Shown one piece after another: positions 1-5,143 of a stretch of DNA of 5,143 nt (the stretch's first letter is position 1; each line of letters opens with the position of its first letter). The DNA comes from Corallincola sp. (GTDB taxonomy: Bacteria; Pseudomonadota; Gammaproteobacteria; Enterobacterales; Neiellaceae), in the NCBI GenBank assembly GCA_017998495.1, contig JAGOCY010000145.1, positions 1 to 5,143 on the forward strand, given 5' to 3'. Made by a program: the position numbers and the translations under genes. A model generated the notes under the pieces. The model had not been told where the DNA came from. It did not search any database and saw only the letters and a list, made by a program, of their open reading frames with translations.

Positions 1-366
1 GCTGAGGCAGTGATGGCCCGCGTCGACTTCGCCAACAGCGGCAAGTCGCAGACCCCGGGCGTGATCGCCATGACCATCGACGACGGCTACAAGGCGGGCG
101 CCGATCTGGATCCGGCCGTCGATGGCCTGCTGGTGGTGATCAACGCCACTGGCAGCGACCAGTACGTCAATGTCGGCCGCGAGGCAAACTTCGAGCTGCA
201 CCCGGCGCTGCAAGCCACGACCGATCCAGCCCTCTATCGCGCCTACGGCGGTTATGGCGCGGTCTCGGTGCCGGCCCTGTCCACCGTGGTCTTTGTGGTG
301 CCGCAATACGGCAGCCAGGGCAACGGCCTGCCGGTTAAAGCCAAGTTTGGCAGCAACGAAGCCCCC
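1..366 (+). other. Pullulanase C-terminal domain (end of the first enzyme) and junction
   Basis: The first ~115 codons match my memory of the end of Klebsiella PulA: RVDFANSG, an MTIDDG turn, AGADLD, a DGLLVVINA strand, and near the end SQGNGLPV (PulA has a very similar QGAGLPV within a few residues of its own C-terminus). This is the beta-sandwich that closes pullulanase-type debranching enzymes (DUF3372-like). The catalytic barrel it belongs to should lie directly upstream of base 1. After GLPV at about base 345 a short linker (KAKFGSNEAP) leads into the first binding module. The fusion point therefore falls where a stand-alone pullulanase would stop. Assignment is by remembered family sequence, not by alignment. 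Confidence 0.8.
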
Positions 367-3300
367 TTCGGCGATACCTCGGTGTTTGTCCGTGGCGACA
401 TGAACGGCTGGAGCGAAGCTAACCCGCTGACCTTCGTCGCCGATGGCATCTACGAAGCGGTGGTGACCCTGCCGGCCGGTGAAACCGGCTTCAAGATCGC
501 CAGCAGCGACTGGAGCAGCGTCGACTTCGGTAATGCCTCGTTCGGCATCGACAGCGAAACCCGCCTCTATCGCGGTTTCGGTAATGCCTTTATCACGGTG
601 GCCGAAGCCGGTGATTACCGCTTTGTGTTTAACGCCGCCGATCCGGAAGCGCCGACGCTGACCGTCAAGCCGCTGGCCGACGAACCGACCTTTGGCGACA
701 CCACTGTCTATCTGCGCGGCGAGATGAACAGCTGGGGGCTGGCCAACCCGTTCAGCTATGAAGGCAACGGCGTCTATGGCCTGGATGTCGAGCTGCGCGC
801 CGGTAACTACATGTTCAAAGTCGCCAGCAGCGACTGGAGCAGCGTCGACTTTGGTGCCAGCACCATGGTCGAAGTGGGCGCGGGCGCCATCGAACTGCAG
901 AAGGTTGGCGGCAACATCGGCGTCAGCATCGCCGCCGATGGCACTTACCATTTCAGTCTCAACGTCGGCAGCGAGCCGGCTACCCTCAGCGTCAGCCAGA
1001 ACGGTGGCGGCGGCGATCTGCCGCCCTTTGGTGACACCACGGTTTATGTGCGTGGTGATATGAACAGCTGGGGTGCCGATAACGCCCTGCGCTACCTCGG
1101 CAATGGCCGCTACGTCGAGGTGATGGAGCTGTCCGCCGTCAGCTACGAGTTCAAGCTGGCCTCGGCCGATTGGAGCACCGTGGATCTGGGCATGGGTGCG
1201 GTCACCCTCGCCGATGGCAGCTTCTCCGATCCGGCCAACGGCAACATCGGCCTGACCATCGCTGAAGCCGGCCGCTACGCCTTTGTGCTGGATGTCAGCG
1301 CCAGCGGCAAGCAACTGGCGGTAGTGCCCGACCTGCCCCCCACTTATGGTGACACCGCCATCTATCTGCGCGGCAGTCTTAATGGCTGGGGCACCGACAA
1401 TCCGCTCGCCTACGATGGCTATGGCGTCTACAGCGTCGATTTCAGTGCTGATGCCGGCACCCTTGAGTTCAAGATCGCCTCGGCCGACTGGTCGACGGTG
1501 GATCTGGGTATCGCGGGCGGCCTCACCCTGGGTCAGCCCACTGCCGTGGTCGCGGGTGGCGCCAACGCTCAGCTCAATCTGGAGCAGGGGGGCAGCTATC
1601 GCCTGACCATCATCACCACCCCGGAAGGTACCCAGCTGCTGCTCGAACTGATCGAAGCCGCCAGTGGCGGCCGCATTGTGGTGTCGGCACCGGCCGAAGC
1701 CGCCATGAGCCGCCTGCCCTGCAACCGTGATGGCGACCCGAGCTGCGATCTGCGCCTCTACCAGATCATGGTTGAGTCCTTTGTTGATGGTGATCCAAGC
1801 CGCGACTACAACGCTGGCTGGGGCAACAGCCACCACAAGGGTGACGTGCGCGGCATCATCAACAGCCTGGATTACATCCAGTCGCTGGGGGTCAATGCCA
1901 TCTGGCTGACGCCGATCTTCGACAGCCACGCCGGTGAGCCGCAACAGCGCGTGGATGACTCGGTCTACCAGATCCCGGAGCACAGCCTCAACCTCGATGC
2001 CACCGGTTATTTCGCCCGCAACTACTTCGCCATCGATCCCAAGTTCGGGTCGCTGGAGGATGTGCGCGAGCTGGTGAACAAGGCGCATGAGCGCGGTCTC
2101 TATGTGTTCTTCGACGGTGTCTTCGGCCACCACAAGGGCGGGCTGATCCCCTCCCCTACTGGTCTGCTGCCGGTCGATAACGCCAGCGACGACCCCACCT
2201 ATCCGGGCCGTACCGTCGATTTCAGCCATCCGCAGTCGGTGGCCTTCTATCAGGAAGTGGCCAGCTACTGGATCAACGAGCTGGGCATTGACGGCTGGCG
2301 CCTGGATCAGGCCTATCAGGTGCCGCTGGATGCCTGGCGCCAGATCCGCCAAAGCGTGCGTGACACCAGTGACGCCCGCCGCGCCGCTGGCGAGCAGTGG
2401 GGCACCCTGGGCTACATGGTGGCCGAAGTGTGGGACGGCGACGGCCTGCAGGTGGCCACCACCGCATACGGCCCGAGTGAAGATCCGGCCCTGCCGAGCG
2501 CCTTCAACTTTGCCCTGCGCTATGTGATCACCCAGGTGCTGGCCACCCAGGAAGAAGCAGGCACCAGCTGGTCCAGTGGTCAGCCGGCGAGCAAGCTCAA
2601 CTCCGAGTGGGGCCTGGGCTACACCAGTGCCAAATACCCGGATCATGCGGTCCCTAACCTGATGCTCACCAACCACGATCTGGTGCGCTTCGGTGACCTG
2701 CTGCAGCGTGCTGGCATCGCTCAGCCGGGTGACGACGAGTACTGGACCCGTCACCGTCTGGCCTTCGGCCTGATGGCCGGCGTCAGCGGCCCGCTCACCC
2801 TCTACTACGGTGACGAGCTGGGTGACGAAGTGCCGGGCTTCGATGTGAAGATTGGTGCTGGCTGTTCGGATCTCGGCCTGTGTGATGACCATGTGTCGCG
2901 CTCCAGCGCCAAGATCCCGGGGGTCACTGTTGACCCCTCCAGCCTCGACAGCCGCGCCCTGCAGCTGCGTGACCATGTGGCTCAGCTGATGGCCCTGCGT
3001 GCCGCCCATCCGGCGCTGGCCCGTGGTGCCCGTCAGCACCTGTTCAGCAACAACAGCCTGTTCATCGACCTCAAGCAGTGGGGCAGCGAGCGCATCGTGG
3101 TTGCCCTCAATGCCGGCGACCGCCCGGCCAGCGTTGACCTGACCAGCGGTGCCCTCGGCACTGTCACCAGCGCCCGCGACCTGATCAGCGGCAACACAGT
3201 GACGGTCAGTGACGGTATCAGCCTTGAACTGGCACCGCTGTCGCTGATGCTGGTGGTGCTGGATGAAACCCCAGCCACTGATGAGCCGCCGCTGGGTGCC

Positions 3301-4572
3301 GATGTCCATGTGCGTGGCAGCATGAACGGCTGGGGCATGGCGACCATGAACTACGCCGGCTTGGGCCGCTACCATGTGGCCATGGAGCTGGATGCCGGCC
3401 GTTATGAGTTCAAGATCGCCAGCAGCGACTGGACTACGGTCGACATCGGCTTTGGTCAGGCCCGTAACACCGGCCTGGGTGAGCCGCTGGTGGATGCCGG
3501 CAACGGCAACATCGCCATCGACATCCCGGTCGCCGGCCGCTATGACTTCCTGTTCCATGCCAACCCTGCCGATCGTGGTGTTCTGGTCTGGCGTCAAGGC
3601 CAGCTTGGCTCGACCGTCTACCTGCGTGGCGACATGAACGGCTGGGGGCTGACCGATGCCTTCGCCGCTAATGGCAGCGGCCAGCTGGAACTGGTACGCA
3701 GCTTTGTAGCCGGCAGCTACCCGTTCAAACTGGCCAGCGAAAACTGGATGGATGCCAACTACGGCGTGGCCCAGAACGTCGAGGTGGGCATCACCGCCAG
3801 CCTGCCTTGGTCAATGCCCTACAGCAACAATGCCACCCTCACCATCCCGGCCGATGGCGACTATCGGCTGCTGCTGGACCTGAGTGACCCGCTCAATGCC
3901 CAGCTGCTGGTGGAGCCCAACCTGCCGCCAGTCACCACTCCGGTACTGGGGTTGGATGTGAACCTGCGTGGCAGCATGAACGGCTGGGGTAAACTGCCGC
4001 TGGTGTTCGCCGAGGGCGCCTATCGCAGTGCCCTGGAGCTGGGGGCTGGCAGCTACGAGTTCAAGATCGCCTCGGATGACTGGAGCTCGGTCAATCTGGG
4101 TTATGGCAACGTCGAGCTGGGGGCTGGGGTCAGCTACTTCGACCCCTATAACGGCAATATCGGCCTGACCATCGCCGAAGCCGGCAGCTATGAGCTGGCG
4201 CTGGTGCCACGCACCGGCAAGCAGCCATTGCTGACCATCAAGGCGGTGAGCGTCACTGCCGGGCCAGTGCTCTATCTGCGTGGCACCTTCAACGGCTGGG
4301 GGCTGGATGCCCCGCTCACCCAGATCGGCCCCAACAGCTATGAGTGGGTGGGCGAACTGACCACCAGCGAATTCAAGCTCGGCTCCGATAACTGGACCGA
4401 TCTTAACTTCGGTGGTAGCGCCTCGCTGGCGCTGAACGGAACGGCCACACTTGCCGGGGATAACCCGTGGGCCAGTAACGCCATGGTTGAACTGGCCGAG
4501 AGCGGCACCTACAAGCTAAGCGTTTACGCCAAGCCCGGAGTCGCCGCTACCCTGCTCCTCACCCGCCCCTAA
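1..4572 (+). CDS. pulA: Pullulanase/alpha-amylase fusion (amylopullulanase) with eight starch-binding-like modules, 5' partial
   Basis: This is the last 1523 residues of a giant multidomain alpha-glucan hydrolase, probably exported, that would cut starch, glycogen or pullulan. The frame is open at base 1, so the true start lies upstream. Order: the C-terminal domain of a Klebsiella-type pullulanase (1-345; MTIDDG, AGADLD, QGNGLPV); four beta-sandwich modules (367-1662); a GH13 catalytic domain with C-terminal beta domain (~1669-3264); four more modules (3292-4569); stop TAA at 4570. The GH13 candidate residues are all present: nucleophile Asp in GWRLD (2305-2307), acid/base Glu in VAEVWD (2425-2427) and the Asp of TNHD (2677-2679). 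The only four cysteines in the visible protein lie in this domain, in two close pairs, which suits disulfides in an extracytoplasmic enzyme. The pullulanase active site would be upstream and is inferred. Secretion by type II, as for Klebsiella PulA, is possible but not shown here. The symbol pulA is provisional. Confidence 0.88.
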   Translation, partial: AEAVMARVDFANSGKSQTPGVIAMTIDDGYKAGADLDPAVDGLLVVINATGSDQYVNVGREANFELHPALQATTDPALYRAYGGYGAVSVPALSTVVFVVPQYGSQGNGLPVKAKFGSNEAPFGDTSVFVRGDMNGWSEANPLTFVADGIYEAVVTLPAGETGFKIASSDWSSVDFGNASFGIDSETRLYRGFGNAFITVAEAGDYRFVFNAADPEAPTLTVKPLADEPTFGDTTVYLRGEMNSWGLANPFSYEGNGVYGLDVELRAGNYMFKVASSDWSSVDFGASTMVEVGAGAIELQKVGGNIGVSIAADGTYHFSLNVGSEPATLSVSQNGGGGDLPPFGDTTVYVRGDMNSWGADNALRYLGNGRYVEVMELSAVSYEFKLASADWSTVDLGMGAVTLADGSFSDPANGNIGLTIAEAGRYAFVLDVSASGKQLAVVPDLPPTYGDTAIYLRGSLNGWGTDNPLAYDGYGVYSVDFSADAGTLEFKIASADWSTVDLGIAGGLTLGQPTAVVAGGANAQLNLEQGGSYRLTIITTPEGTQLLLELIEAASGGRIVVSAPAEAAMSRLPCNRDGDPSCDLRLYQIMVESFVDGDPSRDYNAGWGNSHHKGDVRGIINSLDYIQSLGVNAIWLTPIFDSHAGEPQQRVDDSVYQIPEHSLNLDATGYFARNYFAIDPKFGSLEDVRELVNKAHERGLYVFFDGVFGHHKGGLIPSPTGLLPVDNASDDPTYPGRTVDFSHPQSVAFYQEVASYWINELGIDGWRLDQAYQVPLDAWRQIRQSVRDTSDARRAAGEQWGTLGYMVAEVWDGDGLQVATTAYGPSEDPALPSAFNFALRYVITQVLATQEEAGTSWSSGQPASKLNSEWGLGYTSAKYPDHAVPNLMLTNHDLVRFGDLLQRAGIAQPGDDEYWTRHRLAFGLMAGVSGPLTLYYGDELGDEVPGFDVKIGAGCSDLGLCDDHVSRSSAKIPGVTVDPSSLDSRALQLRDHVAQLMALRAAHPALARGARQHLFSNNSLFIDLKQWGSERIVVALNAGDRPASVDLTSGALGTVTSARDLISGNTVTVSDGISLELAPLSLMLVVLDETPATDEPPLGADVHVRGSMNGWGMATMNYAGLGRYHVAMELDAGRYEFKIASSDWTTVDIGFGQARNTGLGEPLVDAGNGNIAIDIPVAGRYDFLFHANPADRGVLVWRQGQLGSTVYLRGDMNGWGLTDAFAANGSGQLELVRSFVAGSYPFKLASENWMDANYGVAQNVEVGITASLPWSMPYSNNATLTIPADGDYRLLLDLSDPLNAQLLVEPNLPPVTTPVLGLDVNLRGSMNGWGKLPLVFAEGAYRSALELGAGSYEFKIASDDWSSVNLGYGNVELGAGVSYFDPYNGNIGLTIAEAGSYELALVPRTGKQPLLTIKAVSVTAGPVLYLRGTFNGWGLDAPLTQIGPNSYEWVGELTTSEFKLGSDNWTDLNFGGSASLALNGTATLAGDNPWASNAMVELAESGTYKLSVYAKPGVAATLLLTRP
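367..1662 (+). repeat. N-terminal array of four X25/SusE-F-like carbohydrate-binding modules
   Basis: Four in-frame modules of ~105 residues start at about 367, 691, 1027 and 1345. Each begins with (F/Y)GDT, then a strand with (V/L)RG, an N(G/S)W turn, a GxY strand, an (E/G/M)FK(I/V/L)AS-x-DWS(S/T)VD(F/L)G core and a final strand near AG-x-Y. The N-x-W and FKxAS-DW pattern is that of the X25-type modules of bacterial pullulanases, related to SusE/SusF starch-binding domains. The tryptophans of N-x-W and DW are candidate sugar-stacking or core residues. Spacing between equivalent Asn codons is 324, 336 and 318 bp. Modules 2 and 3 are separated by a Gly-rich linker (about 1003-1017) followed by DLPP. 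The array joins the pullulanase end to the amylase domain and probably tethers both to granular or long-chain substrate. Confidence 0.8.
497..851 (+). repeat. 31-bp exact direct repeat between modules 1 and 2
   Basis: Bases 497-527 and 821-851 are identical over 31 bp and encode the conserved ASSDWSSVDF core of modules 1 and 2. The copies are 324 bp apart, a whole number of codons (108), equal to the module period. The flanking codons differ, so this is a conserved or recently homogenised patch inside older repeats rather than a fresh whole-module duplication. Confidence 0.85.
1669..3264 (+). other. GH13 alpha-amylase-family catalytic domain with C-terminal beta domain
   Basis: This domain would hydrolyse alpha-1,4-glucosidic bonds by the retaining GH13 mechanism. 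The barrel begins near LRLYQIMVESF (about 1747), followed by GVNAIWLTPIF (strand 2) and a domain B ending in NYFAIDPKFGS. Region I is FFDGVFGHH (Asp 2113-2115, His 2128-2130); region II is GIDGWRLDQAYQ with nucleophile Asp at 2305-2307; region III is VAEVWDGD with acid/base Glu at 2425-2427; region IV is LTNHDLVRFGD with Asp at 2677-2679. LYYGDELG follows at about 2800-2823, and a beta domain from ~3028 to 3264 ends in SLELAPLSLMLVVLDE. Two cysteine pairs (codons 1720/1744 and 2863/2881) could form disulfides. Region I lacks the usual Asn before His and region II lacks the usual Lys-His. The GH13 subfamily and product range cannot be fixed by eye; a maltogenic or oligosaccharide-forming amylase is equally possible. 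Confidence 0.87.
3292..4569 (+). repeat. C-terminal array of four binding modules in an A-B-A-B pattern
   Basis: Modules start at about 3292, 3607, 3946 and 4264, and belong to the same family as the N-terminal four (RGxxNGWG and FK(I/L)(A/G)S-x-(D/N)W). Modules 5 and 7 (type A) share RGSMNGWG, YEFKIAS-DW(T/S)(T/S)V and a (G/Y)NGNI(A/G)(I/L) strand. Modules 6 and 8 (type B) share NGWGL, FKL(A/G)S-x-NW-x-D and a later PW or PWS segment followed by (S)N(N/A). Equivalent Asn codons lie at 3325, 3637, 3979 and 4291, giving spacings of 312, 342 and 312 bp, so the A-B pair recurs at exactly 654 bp. The linker between modules 6 and 7 is Pro/Thr-rich (NLPPVTTP). The last module ends only three residues before the stop. 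Binding to starch is inferred from family resemblance. Confidence 0.8.
3311..3989 (+). repeat. 25-bp exact direct repeat between modules 5 and 7
   Basis: Bases 3311-3335 and 3965-3989 are identical over 25 bp and encode RGSMNGWG. They are 654 bp apart. A 15-bp identity between modules 6 and 8 (3637-3651 and 4291-4305, encoding NGWGL) has the same 654-bp offset. Together they mark a duplicated two-module unit. Confidence 0.85.
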
Positions 4573-4590
4573 GCGGGTGTCGTAAATAGC

Positions 4591-4620
4591 CAAGGGCCGC
4601 AACTGCGGCCCTTGTTTTTT
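4591..4620 (+). terminator. Intrinsic terminator of the amylopullulanase gene
   Basis: A perfect 10-bp GC-rich stem (4591-4600 paired with 4605-4614) has a 4-base AACT loop and is followed at once by six T residues (4615-4620). It begins 19 bases after the TAA stop. The strand opposite lacks a T tract beyond the stem, so it acts mainly on + strand transcription. Confidence 0.92.
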
Positions 4621-4636
4621 GTTGGCGCACCACTAA

Positions 4637-4660
4637 CCAAAACGGGCCTTGCGGCCCGTT
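4637..4660 (-). terminator. Probable intrinsic terminator of lipA
   Basis: An 8-bp perfect stem (4641-4648 with 4653-4660) has a 4-base loop. Read on the - strand it lies 22 bases beyond the lipA stop and runs into a short broken T tract (TTTTGGTT, overlapping the stem end). On the + strand it is followed by a GC-rich sequence. This orientation suits termination of lipA. The T tract is weaker than that of the neighbouring terminator. Confidence 0.7.
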
Positions 4661-4681
4661 CTGCGGTCAGCATGTTAGGCC

Positions 4682-5143
4682 TCAGGCCGGGACGTGAATG
4701 CCGGTGACAGTCTCCCCTGCCGCTTGTTTATCTGCGTGATAACTTGACCTGACGAGCGGGCCACAGGCGGCCTGGCTAAAGCCGATCGCCAAAGCTTCAT
4801 CGCGGAACTGGTCAAATTCGGCGGGGGTGACGAACCTGAGCACCGGCAGATGGTGGCGGCTCGGCTGCAGGTACTGGCCGACGGTGAGCATCTCGACATC
4901 GTGAGCGCGCAGATCGCGGATCACCTGCAGCAACTCGTCATTCTCTTCACCGAGGCCCACCATCAGCCCTGATTTGGTGGGGATGCCGGGGTAACGCTGT
5001 TTGAATTTCTGCAGCAGATCCAGCGACCACTGATAGTCAGCACCGGGGCGAGCCATCTTGTACAGGCGCGGAATGGTTTCAAGGTTGTGGTTGAACACAT
5101 CCGGCAGGGCTTCACCCAAGGCGTCGAGGGCGACATCCATACG
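4682..5143 (-). CDS. lipA: Lipoyl synthase LipA, C-terminal half (5' part outside window)
   Basis: Lipoyl synthase is a radical-SAM enzyme that inserts two sulfur atoms into octanoyl groups already attached to lipoyl domains (of pyruvate and 2-oxoglutarate dehydrogenases and the glycine cleavage H protein), using an auxiliary 4Fe-4S cluster as sulfur donor. The 153 visible residues match the second half of the ~320-residue E. coli protein: [31 protein letters not shown] (GLGE codons 4946-4957), [15 protein letters not shown] and [15 protein letters not shown]. The C-terminal RSSY motif (codons 4739-4750), whose serine is the unusual ligand of the auxiliary cluster, is intact. The two cysteine motifs (CX4CX5C and CX3CX2C) belong to the half beyond base 5143. 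The tail after HADKQAAGE ends TVTGIHVPA, slightly longer than I recall for E. coli. The frame continues through base 5143. It is convergent with the starch enzyme; lipB would be expected upstream, outside the window. Confidence 0.96.
   Translation of the reverse strand, partial: RMDVALDALGEALPDVFNHNLETIPRLYKMARPGADYQWSLDLLQKFKQRYPGIPTKSGLMVGLGEENDELLQVIRDLRAHDVEMLTVGQYLQPSRHHLPVLRFVTPAEFDQFRDEALAIGFSQAACGPLVRSSYHADKQAAGETVTGIHVPA

Noticed and set aside
4..15. Apparent translation start: GAGG (4-7) followed by GTG (10) and ATG (13)
   Set aside because: The spacing mimics a ribosome binding site, but the frame is open to base 1 and the residues that follow are the interior of the pullulanase C-terminal domain, which does not stand alone. 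The real start is upstream.
2273..2527. Overlapping short open frames on both strands across the nucleophile region
   Set aside because: Composition is Arg/Pro/Ala/Trp-rich, as expected from out-of-frame reading of GC-rich DNA, and the region clearly encodes GH13 motifs in the main frame.
3033..3347. 104-codon open frame on the - strand
   Set aside because: It lies wholly opposite the end of the amylase beta domain and module 5, has a low-complexity Ser/Leu/Arg composition, and matches nothing I recognise. It is a shadow of the GC-rich coding strand.
367..4569. Module repeats as a possible CRISPR array or mobile-element repeats
   Set aside because: The repeats are ~312-342 bp, in frame, diverged at the DNA level and encode a conserved protein fold; there are no short identical repeats with regular unique spacers and no inverted ends.
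4678..4688. Short palindrome at the lipA stop codon
   Set aside because: The arms are 5 bp with a single central base, which leaves no room for a loop, and it is likely chance in GC-rich sequence.
4675..4899. 74-codon open frame on the - strand inside lipA
   Set aside because: It is out of frame with the strongly recognised LipA sequence on the same strand and has no recognisable content.

Overview
The window looks like chromosomal DNA of a GC-rich gammaproteobacterium. The coding sequence strongly prefers G or C at third codon positions. The lipoyl synthase at the right edge closely resembles the enterobacterial protein, and the large enzyme at the left begins with a Klebsiella-type pullulanase C-terminal domain. 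Aeromonas or a relative is my best guess, but this is an inference from memory and was not checked by a search.

Bases 1-4572 (+) are one uninterrupted reading frame, already open at base 1, so the gene starts upstream of the window. In order it encodes: the last ~115 residues of a pullulanase (to ~345); four starch-binding-like beta-sandwich modules (367-1662); a complete GH13 alpha-amylase-type catalytic barrel with its C-terminal beta domain (~1669-3264); and four more modules of the same family (3292-4569). The intact protein is therefore probably a very large, exported, two-headed amylopullulanase. One active site would cut alpha-1,6 branches (outside the window) and the other alpha-1,4 links (inside), with eight modules holding the polysaccharide. 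The C-terminal four modules follow an A-B-A-B pattern with an exact 654-bp period, pointing to duplication of a module pair.

Bases 4573-4681 are a short intergenic region between convergent genes. It holds a strong intrinsic terminator for the + strand gene (4591-4620) and a second hairpin oriented to stop the - strand gene (4637-4660).

Bases 4682-5143 (-) are the C-terminal half of lipoyl synthase (lipA), running off the right edge. It is a housekeeping gene with no evident functional link to the starch enzyme. No RNA genes, mobile elements, CRISPR arrays or promoters were seen; both genes start outside the window.
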